DNA of 64,000 nt from Paralvinella palmiformis (GCA_025642065.1 JAODUP010000659.1:1-64000); one strand, 5' to 3'; counted from the first letter of the stretch, positions 13,998 through 26,639 are shown. Notes: generated from the sequence alone by a model not told the origin. Numbers and translations are program-made.

Positions 13998-14037
13998 AAC
14001 AAAAAAGTGACAGTTAAACAGACATATAGATAGACAG

Positions 14038-14091
<54 letters not shown>

Positions 14092-14150
14092 AACTAAACA
14101 GATACAGAGACAGATATATAGATAGACATACAGATAGACAGATAGACATC
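13893..14150. repeat. (CA)n/(TA)n compound microsatellite with (GATA)-like flank
   Basis: CA runs at about 13893-13975 include a CT tract at 13920-13932. TA follows, then a unique 35-base spacer, CA and TA again at about 14037-14090, and a degenerate GATA/GACA stretch. Confidence 0.95.
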
Positions 14151-14369
14151 AATATAGCTAAATCAAGTAAATTACCTTACACAATGCAATAATCTGCAAT
14201 AAATATCGATCTACTTTCTAGTAAATCATAATTAATGTTATTAATGTTAGGTAATAACAATATTTAGCTAATAACAATTTCTATTTATGACTCTGATCTT
14301 AAATACATTTAGCATGTTTCTTGGTAACCGGTTTATTGATATGATAGTTATGTGGTTGTTTTGAAGTGG

Positions 14370-14371
<2 letters not shown>

Positions 14372-14401
<30 letters not shown>

Positions 14402-14422
14402 CATTATTATTGTTATTATTAA
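14372..14422. repeat. (ATT)n microsatellite
   Basis: About 50 bases of ATT with TCATT and TGTT interruptions directly precede repeat family S copy 1. Confidence 0.9.
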
Positions 14423-14432
14423 ATAAATAGAC

Positions 14433-15085
14433 GACGTCACAGTGAGTTCATTTTGGTCTTTGTGTCATTATTTCCTCCATGATTAAGTTTACAAAGCGAC
14501 CTCTGGTGAATAAACTTTACTAAGTTATGTGTGTACTAAGTTATTTGTTTACATTTAAATCCTTTATTCCAAACGTACGAGTCGATAATTTAGAATTGAA
14601 GATTCTTGTTTTTATTTACTTTCGTTCGCGAACTATATAATTGTATCGTAGATTTATGGTCTATGTATCAATAGTATCAAATTAATTTTCCCTAGTCACC
14701 GTATCAGTGTACCTTTTATGATGCACAATAATGATCTTATTCTGAAGAAGATGAAATGGAAAAACTATCATTATATCCATAAGCCAAGCTTTGACATGTG
14801 TTTGACATACTCTCGACATTTCAATAAATAAGATGAGTTATGAGTCAGCATCTTGAAGGTTAGGATGAGGATCGCTTATCAGTTATTGATGATGTTCGTT
14901 TATTTGCAATATATATATATATTATATATATATATATATATGTTAACGTCATATTCAGATAAAACATATATGTGGCATTATTTATTTACTGCAAAATCAT
15001 ATATTTTTCCTTAGAAATACCTTATTCAACAATCACAAGTAGTAAATCATTGTTTTATAGCCAAATTCACTGAGAAAGAATTTAT
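14433..15085 (+). repeat. Repeat family S, copy 1
   Basis: This stretch is diverged but clearly related to 62190-63440. Both begin with TGACGTCACAGT and share CTGGTGAATAAACT, then TGAAGATT, ATCGCTTATCAGTTA and ATACCTTATTCAACAATCAC in the same order. No coding potential is seen. Copy 1 carries a (TA)n run at 14911-14941. It lacks the 576-bp insertion found in copy 2, so it acts as an empty-site reference for that insertion. The element type is unknown. Confidence 0.75.
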
Positions 15086-15157
15086 GAACAATACATAACA
15101 CATTGATAACGGTTTATTTGCCGTAAAATAATGCCATTAATTGATTAATGTCATATT

Positions 15158-15270
15158 TGTGTGCGTGTGCGTGCGCGCATGTGAGCGTGCCTGCGTGCGT
15201 GCGTGTGTGTGTATGTGCGTGCGTGCGTGCGTGCGTGTTTGTGTGTGCGTGTGCGTATGCGTGTGTGACG
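15158..15270. repeat. (TG)n/(CG TG)n microsatellite
   Basis: A TGTGCGTGCG-type run. The next 560 bases, to 15830, are AT-rich and I see nothing in them. Confidence 0.9.
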
Positions 15271-15834
15271 ACAGGATGATCTCGTGTAACTCTAACAAAC
15301 CAACATATTTGTAATAAGACCTGTGCCTTTCACGATGTCACGCACTAATTGACGTCATATTCAATAAAACATTGATTTATGACAGTCTTTTGTCAACAAT
15401 CATTGTATGTGATGATAAAAACATCAATCATGGTTATCATCATCATTGCTCGAAAGAAATGAACTAGCACACCCTATTTGTTCTATAACAAGATATGCAT
15501 TAAGTTTGATTGAAGTTCTTAGAAGTGATATTATTATTCTTAGAAGGAAGCTCACAAAGTGACTCATGATGGTTTTAGTGTTAAATAAACCATCGTAGAT
15601 ACTTTGGATCGTTGTTAGTCTCTTTAAAGAATATTTATTCGACTAACATCTCACAAATAACGACACCTTAATTAATATCGGAGACAAATCTTTAATAAAT
15701 AGTTCCTTTTCGTTCTATGAAAGTTACATAACTGTAAATAATGTGGTAGTTAAATAAAAAGATTATCAGTACTAGTAATATTGTTAATAATAAACCTTAA
15801 TTATTGAAATAGTAGTATTAGTCATAATAAAAGT

Positions 15835-15948
15835 ATTATTATTATTATTATTAATAGTGGTAGTAGCAGCATTAAACGTAGAGTTGTAGAATTTAGTAGT
15901 AGTAGTAGTAGAAGTAGTAGTAGTAGTAGTCGAAGTAGTAGTAGTACA

Positions 15949-15992
<44 letters not shown>

Positions 15993-16295
15993 AAGTAATA
16001 GTAGTAGTAGTAGTAGTAGTAGTAGTTGTAGTAGCAGCAGCAGCCAGAGGAGGAGAAGATACAGCAGCTGTAGAAATAGTAATGTTAGGAGTAATAGTAG
16101 TAATACTACCAGTAAAAGCAATAGTAACATTAGCAGTAGCAGTTATAGTAATAGTACAAGTAGCAGTAGTAGCAGTAGTAGCAGTAGTACCAGTGGTGTG
16201 GGTCTTAATAGCAGCAGCAGTAGTAGTAAGAGCAATAAAGGTAGTGGTAGTAGTAGTAGTAGTAGTAGTAGTAATAGTAGTAAATGCTATTAAAA
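15835..16295. repeat. (TAG)n microsatellite with AGC variants
   Basis: TAG repeats with CAG, ACC and AAG interruptions fill about 460 bases. Frames over it (poly-Leu on minus, Val-rich on plus) are artefacts. Confidence 0.95.
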
Positions 16296-16359
16296 CACAT
16301 TGTGATACATTCCTAAAGACACCATTATTTAAGAAGGGTACAGTAAATATCTAAGGGTT

Positions 16360-17230
16360 ATTTTTGACTAATGTATTAACATGTTTCAACATGTCACATC
16401 AGTATGCCGAGTAGCTTATTACCATCTAAAGAACATCCACTGTTTAAAAACATTGTTGACACAAGAAGCACTTGTAACTATAGTCCACGTCTTTATTACG
16501 TCTCGTATAAACTATTGTAACTCCATGTTATATGCCTTATCTGACTATAACATTAATCACCTTCAGCTAATTCAGAATAGTGCATCTCGCATACTGACAA
16601 ATACTAGAAAATATGATCATATCACCCAAACGCAAATTGTATTGTAGTTAATCGACTTATTGGTGTATTATTATAGAGTGTTTGATATTTATTTTTTAGA
16701 TGTTTCAAGCATTATTGCTTACTTAGTGTTATGCTCAGTATATTCTGAGAAATATTGTGTGATTCTGTTTTTGTGTTGTTGTTGTTGTTGTTTGTTTAAC
16801 TTGAGAGATGGTCACACGTTGGAGATATGAGAGGTGTATGAGAAGTTCCTCGATAAACATCCAACAAGCCCAAGTATGAGTCAGGACCCTGATTAATAAT
16901 ATGGATTATGTTATTACAAAGATTAACATGAACTTCTTTGAATTATATCTGTGTGATTAATAAAGGTGATTATACAAATATTAGATGAGAAAACGATTTC
17001 AACATTTATTGCAGCATCAAACATAGATATATCAATTATGGCTTCCATGTTATAGTCACCTCAACAGATATGGGAGTACAACTTTATAATGTATGACTCC
17101 AAACAGAAGAGTTTCAAGATAAAGTTAAGAATTTACAAGGCTCTAAATTACTTATCCGCACTTAGACATTATGACATTGACTTTAGATATAATAATTGAA
17201 CAAACAATAGAAGATCAACTTATTTGATGT
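16360..17230 (+). pseudogene. LINE RT C-terminal relic
   Basis: The open stretch 16381-16647 holds the conserved C-terminal LINE block in order: VCRVAYYHLKNIHCL, LTQEALVTIVH, TSRINYCNSMLY, HLQLIQNSASRI and NTRKYDHIT. It resembles the decayed piece of the plus-strand LINE at 59670-59930, which shares the YYHLKNIHCL and NTxKYD blocks, so both belong to one family or close relatives. The frame is lost before the WLPV block. A weak IKLRIYKALN-like block near 17120-17145 suggests the 3' part continues with insertions to about 17230, which is less sure. The start of the recognisable homology abuts the TAG array. Confidence 0.8.
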
Positions 17231-17499
17231 ACTTATTGAGAGGGCTTTCTAAACAATAACAAACAATATAGTTATTAATAATATAATTCAGGATAAACCG
17301 TCATGTCATTTATATTACTATTTAAGGATCAGACGATTTGAGTTATAATATAAACATCAATATTATCATTATACAAATTATATATTTATATACATTATGT
17401 AAGATTAATCAATTTACCAAAAAGTATTATTTCCATATTTGAGAAAGTTGATAGGAAAGTCGTCAATATTTCTTTATTTAACAATTGATTGTTGTAGGA

Positions 17500-17866
17500 G
17501 TATTGGTGATGATAGTGAAAATAGTAGTAGTAGAAATAAAAATTGCAGTAGTAATAGTAGTAATAGTAGTAGTAGTAGTTGTAATGGAAGTATTAATAGA
17601 CTTAATAATGGAAGTAACAGTAACAGTAGCAGATGTAGTGTTAGTAGAAATAGTAATAGTAGTAATAGTAATAATAGTAGTAATAGTAGTAGTAATAGTA
17701 GAAGTAATAGTAGTAGTAGTAATAATAGTAGTAGTAGTAGTAATAGTAATAGTAGTAATAGTAGTAGTAATAGTAGTAGTAGTAGTAGTAGTAGTAGTAA
17801 TAGTAATAGTAGTAGTAGTAGTAGTAGTAGTAGAGTAGTAGTAGTAATAGTAGTAGTAGTAGTAAG

Positions 17867-17914
<48 letters not shown>

Positions 17915-18077
17915 GTGGTAGATATAAAAGTAGTCGTAATTATTGTTGTTGTTACTGGAGTTGTTGTTGTAGTAATATAACAAATAGCAGTAATTTTATT
18001 AGTATTAGTAACAGCAGTAATAATAGTAGTAGAAGTAGTAGTGGTGGTAGTAGTAGTAGCAGCAGCAGTAATAGTAG
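17500..18077. repeat. (TAG)n compound microsatellite
   Basis: TAG, AAT and AGC units cover nearly 580 bases. The SINE at 18078 follows directly. The Asn-Ser, Val-Ile and Tyr-string reading frames are artefacts. Confidence 0.95.
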
Positions 18078-18365
18078 TAGAGCCGTGATGGCGCATTTAC
18101 TTAGAGCATAGGACTCGTAGCGGAAACGTCGCGTGTTCGAGGTTTAGTGAGCTGGAATGTTGTCATGTGGCGACTAGTTCACTCATCCATAAAAAATGAG
18201 AACCTGAACGTGATAGCTATGTGTTTGAGTAACGCTTTGTGCCTTTAATGGCAGCATCCATACTATGCTCTCTTAGGAGTTGAGATGTGTGTTGGGTGGA
18301 AACAGGTCTGAATCAGAGATAACAGTAATGTACAGCGTCTCAGAACAGGGATACGAAGAGCCACA
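18078..18365 (+). mobile_element. tRNA-headed SINE, family 1, plus strand
   Basis: A tRNA-like head starts at about 18080, with an A-box-like TTACTTAGAGCATAGGA and a B-box-like GTGTTCGAGG about 35 bases later. The body matches the minus-strand copy at 6983-7308 (GTTTGAGTAACGCTTTG, TAGGAGTTGAGATGTGTG, GGAAACAGGTCTGAATCAGAG). The 5' end lies against the TAG microsatellite. No clear A/T tail is seen at the 3' end. The 68-codon frame at 18280 is SINE-derived. Confidence 0.85.
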
Positions 18366-18469
18366 AAATCACTTTGAATACAAAATAGTAACACGAGCAT
18401 TGGCATTATTAAAAACTAGTAATTCAATTAATTATTACGTACAGATTTTATCGAGAAAACCGTCGTTCA

Positions 18470-20076
18470 AATATACTGTACTTTAAAGTTGGTCACCAAA
18501 AGATGACCTATATCCTTCACCAAAAAGTGTCAATAACATCTAAACAAAACAAGGTGTTCCGTGTGTTGTTAAGTGCTAACGTGTTAAAGTAGTCTTGAAA
18601 TGCTCTTTTGAAAAATAACAAAGACTGAAATGATATTAATATTCTTCAGATGAAATAATTTATTTAACAAGATTGTTTAAAATTGTTTAAAATGTGAATC
18701 AGTCTGGTTTATGTTGTTTGGGTATCAATATGGGATTTTGGAATGAAGGGAAATTTATTTTCATATTGTGTCTTTCTGGGTGTGATTTGTGAGTGCATCT
18801 GTGGGTGGGTGTGTGTGTGTGATGTGTGCGTGTGCGTGTGCGTGTGTCTATTTGTTTTAGGGTACATATAAAGAGGCAAAAGGCACAGAGCATCAACATA
18901 TCTAAACATCCTTCGAAACCTACCTCCATAAATGTAAATACAAATACAACTATACATACATTAATCTAAAAATAAAATGTTCCATACCTCCACATATTGA
19001 TAGATGTGTGCGTATAACTAAGCATGTGTCTGGTCTACTCATCAGCCTGTGGGAACCAGCTAATTCGCTTTTCGTACGCGACAAATATGTCACGCCCACA
19101 GGAAAGCGGCTACATGCAGGCTACGTACAAAAAGAGGAAGCACGTACAAAACATACCATTTGATACAACAGCTCGCAACAAACAACACGTGCATGTGGTT
19201 CAATGGTGACTTGCTACATACATATCATAAACTATTTTGACACCACAGTTTACATTCAACAGTAATGTTCTGTGGTCCAAAAGAAACCTATATATAAAAC
19301 ATTTCGACACCTCAGATGCTGACCTCAGCTTTATTCTGGGTTCAAATAAGCGAATAAATTCTAGTTATATGAATCATGTATCAATACACGTCCGACTAGT
19401 CTGGCGTCGAAGTTCTTCTCTAACTCTCAGCGTGTTAACAAACATTACAGTTTAATAACAAAGAGAATGTACACTCACTCAGTATGGACTCACTGAAGCG
19501 ATTTAACTAAAATAAAAACAAAGTAGCAATACTGCACAATGGATTATTACTGGACTAGAACGAAATATCGTCTCAAACCTGAGTAAATACTATAGTTTAC
19601 TCGAACCTAGCACCTAATCCTCATACGTTTCCGTTCATCATTAAGTGAACGTCCATTCACGCCTAATTTAGCGTCCCTAAGTATATGCAGTTAGGTGTGG
19701 TGGGATCTAAATTAAAGCGCCTATCCACTTGATCTATTTGACCCATGGTCGAGAACAGCGGATATCAGGCAGATCTCCGATACTGCGAATGACATGTCGG
19801 GATTATAATAGCTTTACATTTAACAAATTTCCTATATCAGTGTAACCTAATTACTCATAATATGGGAAAAAACTCTGTCCGCAGCTTAATACCCATGGAG
19901 ATGCCTGCCGGAGTAACAAACGACTCCAGGAGAATAATTCCATCAAACAGCATTGTATGAATTAATAGGTCGTTTCGTCAGACCAAATAAGAGGACAACA
20001 ATATAGATTCTACATTATACATAACAAAGCTAATAAACTCAAACATGTTGTAATAACGACATAACTTTCTTACATT
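18470..20076 (+). repeat. Repeat family T, copy A
   Basis: A unique-looking 5' flank (18470-18690) is related to 48100-48590. It is followed by a (TG)n-rich tract (about 18805-18850) and then the T unit, 18855-20076. The unit matches copies B, C and D through CATCAGCCTGTGGGAACCAG, CACGCCCACAGGAAAGCGGC, GTGGTTCAATGGTGACTTGC, CAGCTTTATTCTGGGTTC, TAAATTAAAGCGCCTATCCA and CCCATGGAGATGCCTGCCGG. Reading frames of 60-80 codons in it recur between copies only because the DNA is conserved; I recognise no protein domain. The element class is unknown. Confidence 0.85.
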
Positions 20077-20125
20077 GTGTGTGTGTCGATATGTCTGCTT
20101 GTCTATCTTTTTTTAATGTATATCA

Positions 20126-20173
<48 letters not shown>

Positions 20174-20330
20174 GGGTATGTGTGTGTGTGTGTGTATGTG
20201 TGTGTGTGTGTGTGTGTCTCCTTGTGTGTGTGTGTGTTTATGTATGTGTCTGTCGATCTCTCTAAATGTGTGCGTGTGTTAGCGGTTGTGTGCGAGCGTG
20301 CGTATATAATTGTGTATGTCCTTTTGCTCG
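20077..20330. repeat. (TA)n-(TG)n microsatellite
   Basis: TG, then TA (about 20130-20171), then a long TG tract with TC and TA variants. It directly abuts the 3' end of T copy A. Confidence 0.95.
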
Positions 20331-21415
20331 TACGCTTGTTATTGTTATCATTTGATATTATTCTAACCGAGAATAATAATAATAGTTATATAAAACAAAA
20401 TAGACAAATTACATCATTAACTAATTATTCCAGAAATAATAATTATTACTCTCTCCAATAAAAAAAAACTAATAACTGTGATCAGCGAAAAATAAAGAAT
20501 TTAAAATGTTATGTTTAAATATCTCTGATATATAAAAAAATTGTAGTTTAATGAACTCAACAAAAGTGTTTTGTTTATCTCGTTACCTTCTCATTTTCTA
20601 GAGTATTTTCACGGAAATCGACTATAATGATATCGATTTTTTCTCCGTTTTATAGATTGGGGATGGGAGAGATCAAATGAGAACTACAAGAGATAATGGC
20701 GAGGAGTGAATTGAGTTTTGTTGTCGTGTTTTTATTGTATAAAGCAATAGAAAAAAACGTCACAGAAAGAGTATTAAGTGAAGTGGTTACATTATAACAA
20801 AAACCAGTTATGTCAAGGATGTTGTTCTTTATTTTATAACGACATGAGCCAACCACTTCTGGTAGATGGAAGTTGTAATGAAGGTAATAGGTTTGAGGTA
20901 ACGAATAGACGTTATTCAGGTAAAATGAATCTTATTTCTATGAGATCGTAAATTAGGAAGAATATAGCATGAAAACAAATAATAATAATAATAAAGACGA
21001 TAATGATGATGATCATGATGATGATGATGATGATAATAAAATGTATATGTAATATATAACATATACTATGAGGATATATGTTAAGGCTCTTTCAAATAAA
21101 ATCTCCTCCCTTCTCAGATACATACAAGTTGTTAGAAAGAGGGGAATGCTGAAGGGGTAAATCTTAAAATAAGAACTGTCGCCTCCAGATGTTGAACTTC
21201 TAATCTAATTTAGCGAACTAGATAACAAAGTATACAGTTTTTTGCACCAAATATACAATTACAAAATAACCTGAGTTTAGACACGGCAGCTACTATGTGA
21301 CTCACGACAATACATACACATATATGTATCCTCTCTTTGATACAACCTGTCTCAAGAAATTATTCATGCCCCATCCGCTGTCGATTTGGTTTATATAAAT
21401 ATAAAATAAAACCTT
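20331..21415. other. AT-rich sequence, nothing recognised except (GAT)n
   Basis: A short (AAT)n and (GAT)n run lies at about 20980-21037. No gene or element was recognised; the 68-codon minus frame at 20650 has no motif. Confidence 0.4.
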
Positions 21416-21419
21416 GAAC

Positions 21420-23945
21420 AGAGATGATTGAAATGTACCTGGATTTGAGGAGTTACATTTTCAAGAAACAACTATATTGTAAAGTTAAATTTGATAAATC
21501 ATTTATTTCATCTCACATTCCGTACACAGCAAGTGAAATATACTGGAATATTAAAATTGTCATTTAATTTTATGTTAATATATTTCTCAGCAGATGACCA
21601 GATTATAAGAAGCAGTACAAAGTTATCTGCCTCTTCAAGCCTTTGTCCATCGGGTTCAGTTTACCACATAACTGGATCTAGTCACTGAGATGTTTTTCAT
21701 GTTGTAACATTCACACAGGATGGAAAAATGAATAACATTTGAAAGAATCAGCCTCATCTTAACTGTGATATCATACAAACATATACCAACTAAGTTATCC
21801 AACAATATCCACATAACTGATGGCATGTCTGTTATGTTAATTCGTGGCTCATTGACACAATACATTACCTAATTATTACAAGACAAAACATGAAATATTC
21901 CCTTTTCCTCGGAGACAAAGGACTTTACAAGATGAGGCTTTGATTCCTTGAACATATTATAAACTTACTCTTCGTGTAATGATATTAAAGAAAACATTGA
22001 ACATCCGAGGTTACGGTTATGTTTGACTACGTACAGCCATGAGCTCGTATAAGCGTGTAAAACATCTGACTATGATTCATTGTTCTATGAAAATCTACTT
22101 ACTTAAATTCTAAGGTATGAAAATGCCAAATAATTGTGTGTATTTGATTAGTCATAGTATCAGACAAAGAGCTAACCTGTGCTCAATGAACGAAAATCGC
22201 ATAATTCTGATGAATTCCTCCATTATATTGAAAACATTAGCCGAAAGAAGTAAATCGATCATCATATTTGCTAATGAAAAGAATAGACAACATTTGTATA
22301 TTTCTGTCATTAATAAACATGTAATACTAATAACCTTTTGCCATAATGGCGGAAATGGCTGTTATTTTACGTGGCTTAACTACTTCAAATGAAGGAAACG
22401 CATATGGTCTACAATTAACTGCTTCACCACGGGGAATATAACTGTAGAATTTACAATATATGGCAAAGCCGGGATTCGAACCTCCGGCCTCCAGCACTAC
22501 ATGATTATTACCCACTAGGCCATACAGACGGCGTAACATCATATTTCCTCACTTGTTTTGTCAATCAGTGGTTCATCTTCAGTGCTCTTCCGTAATATCT
22601 CTATCTAGTATATTCTCTGAAATAACTTCAAGCTGTAATCTTTGTCAGATAACATGATATCACTGCGTCCAAAAACTGGCAAAGAACTGAATGATGTTTG
22701 TGACATATAAATATACATTCTTTAGCTTAATTCCGATGCATATTTGTATCTATATAATTTAAAAAACGATTATTTGTGTTTAGAATCTTAGTTATCAGTA
22801 TGAAAGTCCAATAATATTACGTTTTGGAGACATTATTCTAGAGAAAGGTGTTTTTATTAGTCATTACGTGTATATGTTTTTAAAATGATAATTAATTAAT
22901 GCATTTATATTCAAATGAAAAGCTGTATTGCTATTATCATTCAATCCTGAGTAATATTAGTAGAAGAGTATTGGGATGTTTGCCTTTGACGTTATATATC
23001 ACTGAATATTATGATGTTGTTAAATTATATACAATATTCCTTATCTTTCAGTAAAACTGATAGATTTACAATTATAAAACTGGGTTGTTTTATTTATTTT
23101 TCGTAAGACTAAACAAACAATAATTACCACTAAATGCACTTTAAAATGTGTTAACAAATAACCAGAATGAGCAAATAATATATTTGTTAATGTTATTGAG
23201 GCTACAAACAACATAAATTCAAAATCCTATGTTCTTTAGACAAAATGACTTCTATATGTATTTTGAGATAATAAAAGCAGACCTTTAATGACTCGTTACT
23301 GCTACCAAGAATCTGCTAGGTAGCCATTCGTCCTTCTCAATTAAGAAATCTACACATTGTTCAACTTTGAAACTTTAATGAGTAAAGGAATCACAACTCT
23401 TCTTAAACAACACTTTATTTAGCGGTCCTTTCATTTCTCACACAAGATGCTACTCATTAAATCAGATGACTCCTTTGAACTTAAGTGAAGAAACATCCTT
23501 CAAATATTGTCATCACTGTTTTATCCTTCAGGAGGATAACATAATGGAAAACGTATAATTAAATAACCTTTTCAATTCATGTTTCTCACCCAAACAAAAC
23601 ATGATTTTATAGAAATTAGACATAAAATAAAAGTGACAAATAGTTCGCATGAAGCACTCTAACATAAACTATTTATATAAAATACTTTATCAAAAATATA
23701 AGTAAGTTCTTGTTAAATTATTTACGTGTATGGAATCTTTTTAATTCGGTTACAGATAGCAATCATAGTTTCATCTTTATAAATGTGATACACTCTTTGA
23801 CTTACTCAAGGTGTTTTACTTCTAATGTCATCGCTCTTAAAATAGCTCGCAGTCCATCAAAGAATGGATTTCAGATGTTTGTCATTCTTAAGTGTGATTA
23901 ATTGGAAAGATCAAATATATCCTACATCAGACAACGTACTCCAGA
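21420..23945 (+). repeat. Long AT-rich repeat family R, copy 1
   Basis: This is colinear with 34490-36120 and 50560-52600 in the same orientation. Shared landmarks in order are: GAGGAGTTACATTTTCAAGAAAC (first 20 shared in diverged form with 34548), TCAATCAGTGGTTC, AATAACTTCAA.CTGTAATCTTTG, ACTGGCAAAGAA, TATATATCACTGAAT.TTATAATGTTGTT, AATAATTACC, TGAACAAACAA, CTGCTAGGTAG.CATTCGTC and GATTAATTGGAAAGATCAAA. Similarity is patchy, so the copies are old. No coding capacity is recognised. A family 2 SINE sits inside at 22332-22545. The element type is not known. Confidence 0.75.
22332..22545 (-). mobile_element. SINE family 2 or related, inside R copy 1
   Basis: On the minus strand, a tRNA-like head runs from about 22545 with A-box-like TATGGCCTAGTGGGTAATAA and B-box GGTTCGAATCCCGG. 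A body follows that matches the SINE at 47722-47965 (CCATATGCGTTTCCTTCATT, then a GCCATTTCCGCCAT-like end). The head differs from that of 47722-47965, so the two share a body and 3' part but perhaps not a head. The 71-codon minus frame is SINE sequence. Confidence 0.8.
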
Positions 23946-23954
23946 AGAGCATTA

Positions 23955-24268
23955 TCAGAATAATATAAACCAAACCAGCTCCAGACAAAGTCACAACGAA
24001 ACCAAGTCATCGAAACACCAAGCCATCAAGACACTAAGCTGTGAGAACATCAATCCATCATCAAACTAAATCATGCCATCATGACACCAAAACCATCACG
24101 ACATCAAATCATCACTACACCAAACAATTAGTACAGCAAGCTATTAACAAACAAACCCATGACATCAGCAAGCTTTCATGACAACAAAACATCACCACAT
24201 CGTCATCACAATACATCACAAAGCTATCACGACTAAAAGCCATCATTACACCCAACCATCACATCATT
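23955..24268. repeat. Degenerate minisatellite, unit near CCATCACGACACCAAA
   Basis: About 300 bases consist of an imperfect unit of 15-18 bases built from CATCA, CGACA and CCAAA blocks, with strong strand asymmetry: the plus strand is rich in A and C. No open frame covers it. It begins just after the 3' end of R copy 1. Confidence 0.8.
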
Positions 24269-24605
24269 TACACATTTAAGCTCCTATTTGTTTTGTTTTT
24301 TGTTTTGTTTTTTCATTTGTGTTTTTATATTATTATTTTCAATTTGTATCTAACACTAGCTCGTCTTATTAAAGAGATCAATACACACTAATACATTATT
24401 AAAAACACTTCTATTCATATCTAACAGTAATAATACAAAATAAAAATAAAATAATAATACTAGTAATAATAATAATAATTATAATTATTATTATTATTAT
24501 TATTATTCCAAATATTTTCATATACTGTACTGGGTAAGGCTGACGTAATGGCAACTGATTATCCTATCTAACAGATTACCATATATCTATCTAACTATCC
24601 CATCC
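24269..24605. other. T-rich and (AAT)/(ATT) tracts, nothing else recognised
   Basis: A TTTTG run lies at about 24288-24315, and facing AAT and ATT tracts at 24445-24507 that could pair as a hairpin. No gene was recognised. Confidence 0.5.
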
Positions 24606-24608
24606 CAT

Positions 24609-24850
<242 letters not shown>

Positions 24851-24859
24851 ATTGGCCAA

Positions 24860-25415
24860 ACGATTATCAGTATAGTAATATGGACATTTATTAGTAAAAT
24901 AAGACGGACAGTTATCAATATAATAAGACCAACAGTAATCAGTAAACAGTATAATAGGATCGATCCTTATCAGTATAATAAGAACTTTCAAAAAAGGTTT
25001 GTTTCAAGGGGGAAAAATAGGGAACTTTTGGTGGGTGGGTGAATAAATAAGTTTCGGGGGGGCTGTTGTCAGTATAATAGGACTAGAGATGGGTGAATAA
25101 TAGGTCCGACTGTTGTCAGTATAATAGGACTAGAGATGGGTGAATAATAGGTCCGACTGTTGTCAGTATAATAGGACTAAAGGGGGAAAAAAGGGGGTGA
25201 AAAAATAAAGGGGTTCCGACTGTTGTCAGTTAAAAAATAGGGGAAAAAGAGGAGTTTCTTTTTAGGGGTTTAAAAAAATTTTTTAACCAAAAAAAATTTT
25301 TAAACCCTTTTTTTCAAATATAATAAAGGGGGGCCCTTTTACCAAAAAACTATTTAAAGTTTTAAATAAAATTTGAAAAAGGGCAGTTGTTAGTAAAATA
25401 GTACAACAGATGTTT
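24860..25415. repeat. 47-bp tandem array with corrupted-looking stretches
   Basis: The clean part (about 25050-25180) repeats a 47-bp unit. It contains CCGACTGTTGTCAGTATAAT and then AGGACTAGAGATGGGTGAAT. Before and after it the same words recur in altered form (GGACAGTTATCAATATAATA at 24910; CCGACTGTTGTCAGTTAAAA at 25217). From about 24985 to 25395 the words are mixed with long homopolymers of A, T and G. This looks like consensus or assembly error over a long tandem array, though real decay is possible. Confidence 0.75.
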
Positions 25416-25419
25416 GAGT

Positions 25420-26275
25420 AATAGGAACGACAGCTGTCAGGATGATACTAATGATAGCAACAGGTTTATGTCAAATGTAACTATAATTATACTGAAGGTT
25501 TTAAAATTTATATTGACATATATTAGTTATATGACGAAAAACTTGATGAAGGAATTTAGCTGGTTTATAGATAATCTTGTTAATTTAAATTCTGGGCTGT
25601 ATCTAAAAAGCGAGTCAAGTGCAATATATAACCAATCTCAATGCCAAAAGAACCTCTAACTATCGAATAATGTGTAGCCTTGATTCCTAAAGATAGCACA
25701 TCCAGGTTAGATCAAATCATTTATGATATGATAAGTTTTATTTTAACTTCATAACCAGCCTTATTGGTAGACATTTTTCAATTGTTGTTTTTTACTTCAA
25801 ATCAACACTTTACAAACATAATACATTAATTGTCATTGTCTTAAAATTCAAGGTTGTGCAGTAGTTCACTATCTTAAATCCAGAACTATCACAACTGATG
25901 GCTTAATCGCTATTAGAAAATTGGCATGTGTGCTAAAGCAGACTGCTATGGCATCATTGCCTCGGAACTGTTAAAACTATGCATTAATAGCGTGCTATGT
26001 ATCCAATAGTCAAAGACACAAATCAGTACACATCAGCTACATATCAACACTGTCATAGCCCCAAGTACAGAAAACCTAACTTTTCAATCGCAACATAATA
26101 TGTTTTCTTGTATTTGCTGGAGGGCTAAATGTATTATAATCGTATAATACCAACAAATACTATGACCTAAATGTCACTAACTTTTTATGATAGCACATAT
26201 TACAAAATTAACGAAAATATAAAAGATAAACTGACATGTTTCGGCATGGATTGAAACTCTGGACGATTATTATGG
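25420..26275. other. AT-rich sequence, nothing recognised
   Basis: An 81-codon plus frame at 25414-25659 overlaps the end of the tandem array and has no recognised motif. Confidence 0.4.
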
Positions 26276-26279
26276 GGAT

Positions 26280-26280
<1 letters not shown>

Positions 26281-26346
<66 letters not shown>
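26281..26346. repeat. (TA)n microsatellite
   Basis: About 65 bases of TA. Confidence 0.98.
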
Positions 26347-26351
<5 letters not shown>

Positions 26352-26639
26352 TTTATTGAAATCCGAAATTAACTATGAACATTCTAAATATTGTACAATG
26401 GTTATACATTTATCTTATTTGATAATAAAATCAGATTTCGATTAAATTGGTTCTAGTAAATAAATATTTTAGTTATGATAATAATAATATAATCATTATC
26501 ATGGTATTTTATATAATACCTTATTCAACTTGAATTGATTTAAGTAAAAAATATTTTGATTCACACAACATAAACACATTTTATGCTTAAATATAAAGGC
26601 GTATATCTATTTTATTAATAGGCTAACCTAAATACATGG

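Noticed and set aside
17439..18096. Ser/Asn-rich and Tyr-rich frames of 117-151 codons
   Set aside because: They are translations of the (TAG)n array and occur in several frames and on both strands.
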